64,000 nucleotides of DNA from contig JAJLPB010000001.1 of NCBI GenBank assembly GCA_025548565.1, positions 186,001 to 250,000 of the forward strand, in the 5' to 3' direction. Made by a program: the position numbers and the translations under genes. The stretch comes from Rugamonas sp. A1-17 (GTDB lineage Bacteria > Pseudomonadota > Gammaproteobacteria > Burkholderiales > Burkholderiaceae_D). The notes beneath the pieces are model-generated. The model was not told the DNA's origin and ran no database searches. It was given only the letters and a program-made list of their open reading frames with translations. Positions within the stretch are counted from its first letter, which is position 1; each line of letters begins with the position of its first letter. Shown piece by piece: positions 9,926-24,528 of this stretch.

Positions 9926-10843
9926 ATGGCTGCTGAAGGCATGGAGGGCGCCGGCAAGCGCGCCCTGGTCACGGGGCTGTCCGGGTTCACCGGCCGCTAC
10001 GTCGAGCAGGAGCTGCGCGCGGCCGGCTACGAAGTCTACGGCACCATCACCCCCGGCCACACGCCCGGCGAGCGCCAGTTCGCCGTCGACCTGAACGACC
10101 GCGCCGGCCTGGCCGGGGTGGTGGCCCAGGTGCGCCCGGACGTGGTGGCCCACCTGGCCGCGATCGCCTTTGTCGGCCACGGCGACGTCGAGCAGATCTA
10201 CCGCGTCAACGTGGCCGGCACCCGCAACCTGCTGGAGGCGCTGGCCGCCGCCGGACACCGGCCGTCGGCCGTGCTGCTGGCCTCCAGCGCCAACATCTAC
10301 GGCAACACCGACGCCGGCGTGATCGGCGAGGACGTGCCGCCGGCGCCGGCCAACGATTACGCGGTCAGCAAGCTGGCCATGGAATACATGGCGCGCCTGT
10401 GGCAGGACAAGCTGCCGCTGATCGTGGCGCGTCCCTTCAACTACACCGGCGTCGGCCAGCACGAGAACTTCCTGCTGCCGAAGATCGTCTCGCACTTCCG
10501 CCGCCGCGCCGCCGACATCGAGCTGGGCAACCTGCACGTGTGGCGCGATTTTTCCGATGTGCGCATGGTGGCGCAAAGCTATCGCCGCCTGCTGGCCGCC
10601 GGCCCCGCCGTGGCCGGCCAGGCCTTCAACATCTGCTCCGGCCACGCGTACTCGCTGGGCGAGGCGCTGGCCATGATGGCCGACATCGCCGGCTACCAGA
10701 TCAACGTCCACGTCAACCCGGCCTTCGTGCGCGCCAACGAAGTGGTGCGCCTGGTCGGCGACAACCGCCGCCTGCTGGCCGCCACCGGCCCGCTGGCCAC
10801 GGTGCCGCTGGCCGACACGCTGCGCTGGATGTACTCGGCGTGA
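9926..10843 (+). CDS. rmd: GDP-4-keto-6-deoxymannose reductase (GDP-D-rhamnose forming)
   Basis: This 305-residue SDR protein has GLSGFTGRYV as its nucleotide-binding loop, a serine pair in LLASSANIYG and YAVSK as the catalytic Tyr-Lys. Next to gmd, a reductase of this length fits Rmd, which reduces the 4-keto intermediate to GDP-D-rhamnose. A GDP-fucose synthase (Fcl) is less likely because the protein lacks the typical Fcl C-terminal part and resembles Rmd of the Pseudomonas A-band cluster. The start ATG has AAGGA upstream. Its stop overlaps the GTG start of the next gene by 4 bases (GTGA). Confidence 0.85.
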   Translation: MAAEGMEGAGKRALVTGLSGFTGRYVEQELRAAGYEVYGTITPGHTPGERQFAVDLNDRAGLAGVVAQVRPDVVAHLAAIAFVGHGDVEQIYRVNVAGTRNLLEALAAAGHRPSAVLLASSANIYGNTDAGVIGEDVPPAPANDYAVSKLAMEYMARLWQDKLPLIVARPFNYTGVGQHENFLLPKIVSHFRRRAADIELGNLHVWRDFSDVRMVAQSYRRLLAAGPAVAGQAFNICSGHAYSLGEALAMMADIAGYQINVHVNPAFVRANEVVRLVGDNRRLLAATGPLATVPLADTLRWMYSA

Positions 10844-12021
10844 GCGCGGCATCCCCCAAGGACACCCGCATCCTGCGGGTGGGCCTGTCCACCACCACCG
10901 CCGAACCGGCGCTGACCGGCGGCCGGCTGGACGGCATGGGCGTGTACAGCCGCGCGCTGCTCGACCATCTGCCGCGGGCCGGCGCCCAGGTGCTGCCGTT
11001 TTCCTTTCCGTCGCCGGGCGCCGCCGAGCGCCTGACGGTGGGCCGCGCGCTGCCGCTGTCGTTCCCGCTGGCGACGCTGGGCAACCTGCTGCTGCCGTCG
11101 TCGGCGCACATGAACGTCAGCCGCCTGGCGGGCCGGGACGCGCCGCCGCTGGACCTGTTCCACGCCACCGATTACCGCATCGTGCGCATGGACTGCCCGG
11201 TGGTGGCCACGCTGCACGACGCCGTGCCGATCGCCCATCCCGAGTGGTGCAAGCCGCGCCTGCGCGGCCTGAAGAACTGGCTGCAGATCCAGGCCGCGCG
11301 CCGCGCCCGGCACGTGATCACCGGCTCGCACTATTCGATCCGCGAACTGGTCGAGCACTTCGGCGTCGATGAGCGCAAGATCAGCGTGGTGCACCACGGC
11401 GTGCGTCCCGAATGGTTCGAGGCGCCGCCGGCCGAGGCGCGCGACGCCACGCTGGCGCTGCACGGCCTGCGCGCCGGCTACTTCCTGTTCGTCGGCACGC
11501 TGCAGCCGCGCAAGAACGTCGGCCGCCTGCTGGAGGCCTACCTGGCGCTGCCGCCGGTGCTGCGCGCCGCGCGCCAACTGGTGATCGTCGGCGCGCCCGG
11601 CTGGCTCAGCGACGAGCTGGTGGCGCGGATCAAGGCCGCCGGCCAGCGCGGCGAGAACGTGGTCTGGCTCAGCCGCCTGACCGACGACCTCCAGCTGCAC
11701 CACATCTACGCCGGCGCCGGCGCCTTTGTCTTCCCGTCGCTGCACGAGGGCTTCGGCCTGCCGCTGGTGGAAGCCTTCGCCAGCGGCGTGCCGGTGGCCA
11801 CCTCCAACGCCACCTCGCTGCCGGAAGTGGCGCAGGGCGCGGCGCTGGAGTTCGATCCGCTGTCGGTGCCGGAAATGACCGCCGCGATGACCACGCTGGC
11901 GCGCGACGACGCGCTGCGCCAGCGCTGCATCGCCGCCGGGCGCCGCCGCGCGCTGGAGCTGACCTGGGACGCCGCCGCCCGCCGCACCGTCGAGGTGTAC
12001 CGCGAAGTTCTGTCCAATTGA
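10840..12021 (+). CDS. GT4-family glycosyltransferase, probable D-rhamnosyltransferase
   Basis: This 393-residue GT-B fold enzyme starts at a GTG that overlaps the rmd stop codon, a sign of translational coupling. The N-terminal half has a GGRLDGMGVYSRALL acceptor loop. The C-terminal half has FLFVGTLQPRKNV and the donor-binding SLHEGFGLPLVEAFASG with the E(x7)E pattern of GT4 enzymes. Position directly after gmd-rmd suggests GDP-D-rhamnose as donor, comparable with WbpY of the Pseudomonas aeruginosa A-band pathway. The linkage made cannot be read from sequence. Confidence 0.82.
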   Translation: MSAASPKDTRILRVGLSTTTAEPALTGGRLDGMGVYSRALLDHLPRAGAQVLPFSFPSPGAAERLTVGRALPLSFPLATLGNLLLPSSAHMNVSRLAGRDAPPLDLFHATDYRIVRMDCPVVATLHDAVPIAHPEWCKPRLRGLKNWLQIQAARRARHVITGSHYSIRELVEHFGVDERKISVVHHGVRPEWFEAPPAEARDATLALHGLRAGYFLFVGTLQPRKNVGRLLEAYLALPPVLRAARQLVIVGAPGWLSDELVARIKAAGQRGENVVWLSRLTDDLQLHHIYAGAGAFVFPSLHEGFGLPLVEAFASGVPVATSNATSLPEVAQGAALEFDPLSVPEMTAAMTTLARDDALRQRCIAAGRRRALELTWDAAARRTVEVYREVLSN

Positions 12022-12039
12022 AGCATCACTGAAGCTGCC

Positions 12040-13170
12040 ATGCGCGTCCTCCATTTCTACAAGACCTACTACCCGGACACCTGGGGCGGCATCGAGCAGG
12101 TGATCCGCCAGCTGTGCGTGGGCACCGGCCGCCTCGGCGTGCGCAACGAGGTGCTCACGCTCACGCGCGACCGCGGCCCGGCGCGCATCGAGTTCGAGGG
12201 CCACACCGTGCACCGCGCGCGGCTCGATTTCGAGATCGCCTCCACCGGCTTCTCGGCCGGGGCGGTCCGCCAGCTGGCGCGGCTGGCGCGCGACGCCGAC
12301 GTGATCCACTACCACTTCCCGTGGCCGTTCATGGACATGGCCCACTTCCTGGCGCGCATCGACAAGCCCAGCGTGGTGACCTACCATTCGGACATCGTGC
12401 GCCAGAAGAACCTGCTGCGCGTGTACGGCCCGCTCAAGCGCGGCTTCCTGCGCGACGTCGACACCATCGTCGCCACCTCGCCCAACTACCTGGCCTCGTC
12501 GCCGGTGCTCAAGCGCTTCGGGCACAAGACCCGCACCATCACCTACGGCCTGGACAAGACCATCTATCCGCAGGCGCCGCAGTCGCTCAAGGACCAGTGG
12601 CGCGCCCGCTGCGGCGAGCGCTTCTTCCTGTTCGTCGGCGTGCTGCGCTACTACAAGGGCCTGCACATCCTGCTCGACGCCATGGCCAAGCTGGACTACC
12701 CGGTGGTGATCGTCGGCGCCGGCCCGATCGAGCAGGAGCTCAAGGAGCACGCGCACCGGCTCGGCCTGACGCACGTGATCTTCGTCGGCGCGGTCGAGGA
12801 GCTGGACAAGGTGGCGCTGCTGGAGCTGAGCTACGCGATGGTGTTCCCGTCGCACCTGCGCTCGGAGGCCTTCGGCATCTCGCTGCTGGAGGGGGCGATG
12901 TACGGCAAGCCGATGATCTCCAGCGAGATCGGCACCGGCACCACCTACATCAACATCGACAACGAGACCGGACTGGTGGTGCCGCCGGACGATCCGGCCG
13001 CCTTTGGCGCGGCCATGCGCACGCTGTGGGAGCAGCCGGAACGCGCCGCCGAGATGGGCCGGCGCGCCGAGGCCCGCTACTGGGAACTGTTCACCGCCGA
13101 GACCATGGCGCGCAACTACCACGCGCTGTACACCGAACTGGCCGCCGGCCGGGGCCGGCCCGCCGCTTGA
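12040..13170 (+). CDS. GT4-family glycosyltransferase, WbpZ-like
   Basis: A 376-residue GT-B glycosyltransferase. MRVLHFYKTYYPDTWGGIEQ at the N-terminus carries the acceptor-side glycine loop. FLFVGVLRYYKGLHILLDA opens the second domain, and HLRSEAFGISLLEGAMYG is the E(x7)E donor site. The start resembles that of WbpZ as I remember it. It is the last gene of the gmd-rmd-GT-GT run; the gap to the previous gene is 18 bases. No ABC exporter (wzm/wzt) or third transferase is visible here, so the rest of the pathway must lie elsewhere. Confidence 0.82.
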   Translation: MRVLHFYKTYYPDTWGGIEQVIRQLCVGTGRLGVRNEVLTLTRDRGPARIEFEGHTVHRARLDFEIASTGFSAGAVRQLARLARDADVIHYHFPWPFMDMAHFLARIDKPSVVTYHSDIVRQKNLLRVYGPLKRGFLRDVDTIVATSPNYLASSPVLKRFGHKTRTITYGLDKTIYPQAPQSLKDQWRARCGERFFLFVGVLRYYKGLHILLDAMAKLDYPVVIVGAGPIEQELKEHAHRLGLTHVIFVGAVEELDKVALLELSYAMVFPSHLRSEAFGISLLEGAMYGKPMISSEIGTGTTYINIDNETGLVVPPDDPAAFGAAMRTLWEQPERAAEMGRRAEARYWELFTAETMARNYHALYTELAAGRGRPAA

Positions 13171-13379
13171 TCTGGCGCAAGGCCGCCGCTGACGGGCGCG
13201 GCTATGATGGCGGTCGAACTCCGCGCCCCGCCGATGGTCCTCAAAGTCGGCGCCGCCAAGCCGGCGCCACCGCTGTGCGACGCAACGACGTCGACCGGGC
13301 GGGAGTTCACCAGCGCAGTTCGCTGCAGCCCCGCGGCGCGGGGTAGAATACCGCACCATCCTGAATCCCGGAGATCCGC

Positions 13380-14096
13380 GTGCGCTGCCTGGTTATTGAA
13401 GACGAAGCCGAAACGGCCAACTACATCTGCAAGGGCCTGCGCGAGGCCGGCCACCTGGTCAGCGCCTGCGACAACGGTCCGGACGGCCTCGACCTCGCGG
13501 CCGGCAACGACTGGGACATCATCATCCTCGACCGCATGCTGCCCGGCCGCATCGACGGCCTGTCCATCGTCGACAAGCTGCGCGCGCTGGGCAAGCAGAC
13601 CCCGGTCATCATCGTCAGCGCGCTGACCTCGATCGACGCCCGCGTCAGCGGCCTGCGCGGCGGCGCCGACGATTACCTGTCCAAGCCGTTCGCCTTCTCC
13701 GAGCTGCTGGCGCGCATCGAGGCGCTGCAGCGGCGCAGCGCGCCCGGCGCCGACAGCTCGACGCTGCAGGTGGCCGACCTCAAGCTGGACCTGCGCACCT
13801 TGCGCGTGACGCGCGGCGCCAAGGTCATCACGCTGCAGCCGCGCGAATACCGGCTGCTGGAGTACCTGATGCGCAACGTCAACCAGGTGGTGACCCGCAC
13901 CATGCTGCTTGAATCGGTGTGGGACTACCACTTCGACCCGCAGACCAACGTCATCGACGTCCAGATCAGCCGCCTGCGCGCCAAGGTCGACAAGGACTTC
14001 CCCGTCATGCTGATCCACACGCTGCGCGGCGTCGGCTACCGCATGGGGCCGACCCCGCCCGAGGACGCCGAAACGGCCGCCGGCGGCAGCCAGTGA
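13380..14096 (+). CDS. OmpR/PhoB-family response regulator
   Basis: This 238-residue regulator has a receiver domain (about 1-115, phosphoacceptor D51, SKPF lysine) and a winged-helix DNA-binding domain (about 128-230) with TLRVTRGAKVITLQPREYRLLEYL and TLRGVGYRM. The GTG start is preceded by GGAG. Its TGA overlaps the GTG of the downstream kinase by 4 bases, so the two are a cognate pair. The subfamily is close to CusR/QseB-like regulators. The stimulus is unknown. A TAGAAT at 13344-13349 could be its -10 box. Confidence 0.92.
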   Translation: MRCLVIEDEAETANYICKGLREAGHLVSACDNGPDGLDLAAGNDWDIIILDRMLPGRIDGLSIVDKLRALGKQTPVIIVSALTSIDARVSGLRGGADDYLSKPFAFSELLARIEALQRRSAPGADSSTLQVADLKLDLRTLRVTRGAKVITLQPREYRLLEYLMRNVNQVVTRTMLLESVWDYHFDPQTNVIDVQISRLRAKVDKDFPVMLIHTLRGVGYRMGPTPPEDAETAAGGSQ

Positions 14097-15469
14097 TCAA
14101 CCTGCGCGCCTCGATCGCGGCCCGGCTGGTGCTGGGCTACGGCCTGCTGGGCACGGCCTCGATCGTGCTGGTGTCGGCGGTGTTCTACCGCGGCACCGTG
14201 GGCGTGCTGGACCGGGACATCGATGGCCGCATCATGGCGCAGTCGGACCGGCTGGTGGCGCGCGCCGGCGGCCAGCCGCACGGCGCGCTGCCGGCCGAGG
14301 TGCGGCGCCTGCTGGACGACGGCATCGACAGCGACCGCGAGATCTTCGAGCTGCTGGCGGCCGACGGCACGCCGCTGGCCGGCAACCTCGGCCCCTTGCC
14401 GGCCGCCGCCGCGCGTGCCGGCGATGGCCCCGAACTGCTCAGCACCGTGGTCGCGCGCGACCGCCACCAGGCGCCGGCGCGGCTGTACCTGCGGCCGCTG
14501 GACGGCGGCGGCCTGCTGATCGTCGGGCGCGACCTGAGCGAGCAGGAGGCGGTGCGCGGCGTGATCTGGCGCGCGCTGCTGGCCGGCGCCGGCGTGTCGC
14601 TGCTGCTGACGGTGGCCGGCGCGCTGCTGTTCCGGCGCCTGGTCGAGCGGCGCCTGGGCACGATCCGCCGCACCGCCGCCCACATCGAGGCGGGCGACCT
14701 CAGCTCGCGCATCCCGGTGCGCGGGCGCGACGAGTTCGCGCTGCTGGGGCGCGACATCAACCGCATGCTGGACCGCATCGAGCTGCTGATGGAGGGCATC
14801 CGCCACGTCTCGAACGCCATCGCGCACGACCTGCGCACGCCGCTGGGCCGCGTGCGCGGCAAGCTCGACGACGCGTTGCGCTCCGAGGCCACGGTGCCGC
14901 GCCTGGCCGGCGCCGCGCGCGACGCCATCGAGGACATCGACGACCTGATGCGGCTGTTCGAACGCCTGCTGCAGATCGCCGAGGCCGAATCGGGCATGCG
15001 CAGCCGGCTGTTCGAGCGCATCGACCTGGGCCACATCGTCCGCGACATCGGCGACATGTACGAGGCCAGCGCCGAGGACGGCGGCGTGACCTTGACGGTG
15101 GACGCGCCCGAGCACCTGTACGTGGACGGCGACCGCAACCTGCTGGCCAGCGCGGTCGCCAGCCTGCTGGACAACGCCATCAAGTACGCCGGGCCGGGCC
15201 ACGCGGTGCGGGTGCGGGCCGGCGTGTACCGCGGCGGCCTGGCTTCGATCGCGGTGCAGGACGACGGCCCCGGCATCCCCGAGGCCGAGCGCGGCAAGGT
15301 GACGCAGCGCTTCTACCGGCTCGACGACAGCCGCCACCTGCCGGGCAACGGCCTGGGGCTGGCCATCGTCAGCGCCACCGCGCTGGCCCACGGCGGCGAG
15401 CTGGTGCTGGAGGATGGCGCGCCGGGCCTGGTGGCGCGCATCCTGCTGCCGCTGGCGCCGTCCAACTAG
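14093..15469 (+). CDS. Two-component sensor histidine kinase
   Basis: This is a 458-residue inner-membrane kinase. A first membrane helix (about 14-33), a periplasmic loop of roughly 125 residues and a second helix (about 160-181) are followed by HAMP (about 181-235). The HisKA phosphoacceptor H245 lies in AIAHDLRTPLG, and the ATPase domain shows LLDNAIKYAGPG, DDGPGIP and GLGLAIV. The GTG at 14093 overlaps the regulator stop codon. The periplasmic loop has no domain I recognise, so the ligand is open. Confidence 0.92.
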   Translation: MINLRASIAARLVLGYGLLGTASIVLVSAVFYRGTVGVLDRDIDGRIMAQSDRLVARAGGQPHGALPAEVRRLLDDGIDSDREIFELLAADGTPLAGNLGPLPAAAARAGDGPELLSTVVARDRHQAPARLYLRPLDGGGLLIVGRDLSEQEAVRGVIWRALLAGAGVSLLLTVAGALLFRRLVERRLGTIRRTAAHIEAGDLSSRIPVRGRDEFALLGRDINRMLDRIELLMEGIRHVSNAIAHDLRTPLGRVRGKLDDALRSEATVPRLAGAARDAIEDIDDLMRLFERLLQIAEAESGMRSRLFERIDLGHIVRDIGDMYEASAEDGGVTLTVDAPEHLYVDGDRNLLASAVASLLDNAIKYAGPGHAVRVRAGVYRGGLASIAVQDDGPGIPEAERGKVTQRFYRLDDSRHLPGNGLGLAIVSATALAHGGELVLEDGAPGLVARILLPLAPSN

Positions 15470-15554
15470 CTATCCGATCGGTAATGCGGCCGCAAGCCTG
15501 CCGCAAGCCGTCCCGCGCTAGCATGGACGGTTATTCACGGAAAGCTTCTTCACC

Positions 15555-16766
15555 ATGCACGACTTGCGCGACATCGCCGACTGGCTCAAGCAGCACCCGG
15601 TCCATCACGACCTGCGGCTGCGCGGCACCCTGCCGGACCCGGTGTGCGTCGGCGAGCCGGTGGTGTCGTTCAGCAGCAACAATTATCTGGCGCTGGCCGG
15701 CCATCCGCGCGTGGTGGCGGCGGCCGGCGACGGCCTGCGGCGCCACGGCGTGGGCGGCGGCGAATCGCGCCTGCCGGGGGGCGACCTGGCGATCTACCGC
15801 GAGCTGGAGGCCCGGCTGGCGGCGCTGCAGCACAAGAGCGACGCGGTGCTGTTCGCCTCCGGCTACATGGCCAACCTGGGCGTGCTGTCGTCGATCGTCA
15901 AGGCCGCCACGCTGGCGCGCCTGCACGGCTACCGCGCCCGCAAGCGCCACAAGTACGCCTACTATTCGGACGAGTGCAACCACGTCAGCATCCGCGAGGG
16001 CATCCAGCTGTCGGGCGCGCTGCGCTACAACTACCGCCATGGCGACATGGACCATCTGGAATCGCTGCTGAAGGCGGGGGCGGAGGAGGGCGCCACGCCG
16101 GTCATCGTCAGCGATGGCGTGTTCGGCATGGAGGGCACGATCGCGCCGCTGCCGGCGCTGGTGGAGCTGGCCGAGCGCCACGGCGCGCTGTTGTACATTG
16201 ATGACGCCCACGCCACCGGCGTGCTGGGCGCGCATGGCGGCGGCACGGCCGAGCACTTCGGCTGCCACAGTCCGTGCCTGATGCAGATGGGGACGCTGGG
16301 CAAGGCGCTGGGCGCCGGCGGCGGCTTCGTCGCGGTCGAGCGCGACATGGCGGATGTGATCCGGCTCACCAGCGCGGCGTATGGCTACAGCCGCCCGCCG
16401 CCGCCCAGCCAGGCGGCCGCGCTGCTGGCGGCGCTCGATGTGCTGGAAGAGGAGCCGCAGCGGCGCCAGCGGCTGTGGGACAACCAGCGCGACTTCATCG
16501 AGCGGATGGCGCCGCTGGGCTACACCTTCGTGTCGACCGCGACGCCGATCCTGGCGCTGGTGGTGGGCGAGGTCGAGACCTGCCAGCGCTATGCGATCGC
16601 ACTACGCAAGGAGGGCATCGAGGTCGAGGCGGTCCAGTTTCCGGCGGCGCCGGTGGGCCAGGCGCGGCTGCGCTTCGTGATGAATGCCGGCCACACCGGC
16701 GCGCAGATCGATCATGTGGTGCGGGTGATGGCGCAGCTGGCCGGACGGGCGTCGCGGCTGGTCTGA
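15555..16766 (+). CDS. Alpha-oxoamine synthase family PLP enzyme
   Basis: This 403-residue fold-type I PLP enzyme belongs to the family of 8-amino-7-oxononanoate synthase, 2-amino-3-ketobutyrate ligase, serine palmitoyltransferase and the CqsA/LqsA/JqsA autoinducer synthases. Seen motifs are FSSNNYLALAGHP, a SRLPGGDLAIYRELE substrate loop, YIDDAHATG (D216-H219) and the PLP lysine K250 in GTLGKALG. Such enzymes condense an amino acid with an acyl-CoA. There are no biotin genes around, so BioF is unlikely. A sphingolipid-type or signalling-ketone product is possible, but the sequence alone does not decide. It stands alone between signalling genes. Confidence 0.8.
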   Translation: MHDLRDIADWLKQHPVHHDLRLRGTLPDPVCVGEPVVSFSSNNYLALAGHPRVVAAAGDGLRRHGVGGGESRLPGGDLAIYRELEARLAALQHKSDAVLFASGYMANLGVLSSIVKAATLARLHGYRARKRHKYAYYSDECNHVSIREGIQLSGALRYNYRHGDMDHLESLLKAGAEEGATPVIVSDGVFGMEGTIAPLPALVELAERHGALLYIDDAHATGVLGAHGGGTAEHFGCHSPCLMQMGTLGKALGAGGGFVAVERDMADVIRLTSAAYGYSRPPPPSQAAALLAALDVLEEEPQRRQRLWDNQRDFIERMAPLGYTFVSTATPILALVVGEVETCQRYAIALRKEGIEVEAVQFPAAPVGQARLRFVMNAGHTGAQIDHVVRVMAQLAGRASRLV

Positions 16767-16800
16767 GGCGCTGCGCCGCGTCGGCCGGGGCGGCGCATGG

Positions 16801-16820
16801 ATACCCGCCTGCGCGGGTAT
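16801..16820. repeat. VIPAQAGIH-type palindromic repeat
   Basis: ATACCCGC-CTGC-GCGGGTAT forms an 8-bp stem with a 4-base loop, flanked by GG and GACG. This is the core of a widespread dispersed repeat whose minus-strand reading gives the well-known spurious peptide VIPAQAGIH, visible here. It lies between two convergent genes and may act as a terminator for both. Confidence 0.75.
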
Positions 16821-16831
16821 GACGGGCGCCC

Positions 16832-21270
<4,439 letters not shown>

Positions 21271-21310
21271 AAGGTTTCCGCCGCTGCGAACTGTGCTCAG
21301 CGGAAACCTT
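21271..21310. promoter_or_regulatory. Inverted repeat abutting the MHYT kinase start codon
   Basis: AAGGTTTCCGC at 21271-21281 and GCGGAAACCTT at 21300-21310 are exact reverse complements separated by 18 bases. On the minus strand the second arm ends immediately before the ATG at 21270, so the hairpin would cover the ribosome-binding region (GGAAACC). It could control translation or end the upstream hydrolase transcript. No T-run follows, which argues against a simple terminator. Confidence 0.55.
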
Positions 21311-21334
21311 ATCACATAACGCCGTGCGGCGGGA

Positions 21335-22303
21335 TCAGGACTGTGCGAAGGCCAGGAAGTCGGCGTTGAACTTGTCCTTGTGGGTGTCGGTCAGGCCGTG
21401 CGGCGCGCCGGGGTAGGTGATCAGCTTGGCGTGCTTGACGATGGCGGCCGAGGCGCGGCCGGCGGCGTTGATCGGCACGATCTGGTCGTCCTCGCCGTGG
21501 ATGATCAGGGTCGGCTTGTCGAACTTTTTCAGGTCGTCGCGGAAGTCGGTTTCCGAGAACGCCTTGATCGAATCGTAGGTGTTCTTGTGGCCGGCCTGCA
21601 TGCCCTGCGCGTACCAGGCGTCGATGATGCCTTGCGACGGCTTGGCGCCCGGCCGGTTGTAGTTGTAGAACGGGCCGGACGCCAGGTCCAGGTACAGTTG
21701 CGCGCGGTTGGCGACCGAGGCGGCGCGCAGGCCGTCGAACACTTCCATCGGCAGGCCGCCGGGGTTGGTGTCGGTCTTGAGCATCAGCGGCGGCACGGCC
21801 GAGATCAGGCCCAGCTTGGCGATGCGCTTGGTGCCGTGGCGGCCGACGTAGCGCGCCACCTCGCCGCCGCCGGTCGAGAAGCCGGCCAGGATGATGTTCT
21901 TCAGGTCCAGCGCTTCGATCAGCTGGGCCAGGTCGTCGGCGTAGTGGTCCATGTCGTTGCCGTCCCATGGCTGGCTGGAGCGGCCGTGGCCGCGGCGGTC
22001 ATGGGTGATCACGCGGAAGCCGTTGTTGGCCAGGTGGAAGGCTGCCGATTCCCAGCTGTCGGCGTTCAGCGGCCAGCCGTGGCTCAGCACAACAGGCTGG
22101 CCGGTGCGCGGGCCCCAGTCCTTGTAATAGATCTCGACGCCGTCGCGGGTGGTGATGGTGCTGACCGATTTCTGCACCTTGCCGGTGGCGGCCTGGCTGT
22201 CGCCGCTGACGGCGGCCAGCGGCAGGGCGACCGCTGCGGCTGCTGCGACCGCGGCGCCGGTCATGGCGGAACGGCGGGAGGTATCGAAGGTTTTGCTGGA
22301 CAT
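21335..22303 (-). CDS. Tat-exported alpha/beta hydrolase (chloroperoxidase-like)
   Basis: The 322-residue protein has an N-terminal twin-arginine signal (SRRSAMTG at about 9-16, then an Ala-rich hydrophobic stretch ending SQAATG). The mature part is an alpha/beta hydrolase with LSHGWPLN oxyanion region, nucleophile S143 in GFSTGGG, the acid in HGEDDQIVP and the histidine in GAPHGL. The closest family I recognise is the cofactor-free haloperoxidase/aryl esterase group. Natural substrate unknown. The ATG at 22303 has AAGGAAG upstream; the long open frame before it is not coding. It may share a transcript with the MHYT kinase. Confidence 0.88.
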   Translation of the reverse strand: MSSKTFDTSRRSAMTGAAVAAAAAVALPLAAVSGDSQAATGKVQKSVSTITTRDGVEIYYKDWGPRTGQPVVLSHGWPLNADSWESAAFHLANNGFRVITHDRRGHGRSSQPWDGNDMDHYADDLAQLIEALDLKNIILAGFSTGGGEVARYVGRHGTKRIAKLGLISAVPPLMLKTDTNPGGLPMEVFDGLRAASVANRAQLYLDLASGPFYNYNRPGAKPSQGIIDAWYAQGMQAGHKNTYDSIKAFSETDFRDDLKKFDKPTLIIHGEDDQIVPINAAGRASAAIVKHAKLITYPGAPHGLTDTHKDKFNADFLAFAQS

Positions 22304-22461
22304 GATGTGCTTCCTTTTTGAGTGGTGATGCGCTTCATGGTAGGCAGGTCCGGCCGCCTTGGAAACGCCCATACGTGCAGGATGGGACTGCAACTTTGCA
22401 CATACCCCGATCTGGTTGGCGCGGCCCCGGCCTTTGGAGAGAGGGATTAAACATTGCCTAG

Positions 22462-22489
22462 TTGCATTCCTTGCAAAACGCCATATACT
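22462..22489 (+). promoter_or_regulatory. Candidate promoter for the MacAB-like operon
   Basis: TTGCAT at 22462-22467 and TATACT at 22484-22489 are 16 bases apart, about 50 bases before the first start codon. The -10 matches the sigma-70 consensus at five of six positions, the -35 only at three. Confidence 0.4.
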
Positions 22490-22541
22490 TGGCGGGCTGA
22501 TCCGCATATCGACGGATCTCACTATGGGACGTGTAGAGACG

Positions 22542-23779
22542 ATGGCTTTCCTGACCAAGAAGAAGATGGCGCTGGCCGTGGGCCTGCTGGTGATCTGCGG
22601 CGCCAGCGCCGCCTGGTACTCCAAGAGCAAGACCCCGGTGGTCGAGCCGCCGCGCTTCCGCGTGGCCGCCGCCGACACCGGCAACATCACGCAGACGGTG
22701 ACCGCCACCGGCACCATCAACCCGGTGGCGCTGATCAATATCGGCTCGCAGGTGTCGGGCACGGTGAGCGAGCTGAAAGCGGACTTCAACGACCACGTGC
22801 AGAAGGGCCAGGTGCTGCTCAAGCTCGACCCGACCATCTTCAACGCCCAGATCCGCCAGGGCGAGGCGCAGCTGGCGTCGGCGCGGGCCAACCTGCGGCT
22901 GGCGCAGGCCACCCACCAGCGCAACCAGACGCTGGTGACGCAGAGCTTCATCTCGCCGCTGGCGCTGGACCAGTCCAAGCGCGAGGTCGACGTCGCGCAG
23001 GCCAACATCCAGCTGGCGCAGGCGCAACTGGCGCGCGCCCAGGCCGACCTGGACAACAGCGTGATCCGCTCGCCGATCGACGGCGTCATCATCAAGCGCA
23101 CGGTGGACCTGGGCCAGACCGTGGCGGCCTCGTTCACCACGCCGACGCTGTTCCAGATCGCCCGCGACCTGACCAAGATGCAGATCGACACCAGCGTCTC
23201 CGAGGCCGACGTCGGCGCGCTGAAGGAGGGGCAGGCGGCCCGCTTCGTGGTGGACGCCTATCCCGACAAGGAATTCGAGGCGCGCATGCGCCAGTTCCGG
23301 CTGGCGGCCAACGTGGTGCAGAACGTGGTCACCTACAACGTGGTGCTGGACGTGGACAACAAGGAAGAGCTGCTCAAGCCGGGCATGACGGCGCAGGTGC
23401 GCCTGCTGGTGGGCAATCGCCAGCAGGTGCTGCGCATCCCGACCGCCGCGCTGCGCTTCCGCCTGAGCGACGAGGAAGTCGAGAAACAGGCCAAGAGGGA
23501 CAAGGCGCTGGCCGCCAAGGCAGGCAGTGCCAGCGCCAGCGCGTCCGCCAGCGCCGTGGCCGTGGCCGAGGCGCCGCAGGAGGACGACGCCGCCTTCCGC
23601 AGCAAGAGCGAACTGGCGCGCTCGTTCAAGATTTACACCATGGACGACAAGAACCAGCCGGTGGCCAGGGATATCCGTATCGGCCTGTCCAACTTCCGCT
23701 ACACCGAGGTGGTGGGCGGCGACTTGAAAAAAGGCGACAAGGTAATCACGCGCGCCATCAACGAAAAGCAGGGTGAGCT

Positions 23780-23783
<4 letters not shown>
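22542..23783 (+). CDS. MacA-like periplasmic adaptor (membrane fusion protein)
   Basis: This is a 413-residue RND-type adaptor. It has an N-terminal membrane anchor (about 9-26), a lipoyl/barrel start ([20 protein letters not shown]), a coiled-coil hairpin rich in Ala, Gln and Arg (about 100-170), then barrel domains. A low-complexity Ser/Ala insert ([11 protein letters not shown]) lies near residue 330, unlike standard MacA. It should link the inner-membrane ABC transporter encoded next to a TolC-like outer-membrane channel, which is not in the window. I chose the ATG at 22542; an ATG at 22524 is also possible. Its stop overlaps the GTG of the next gene. Confidence 0.88.
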
Positions 23784-24523
<740 letters not shown>

Positions 24524-24528
24524 ACGAT

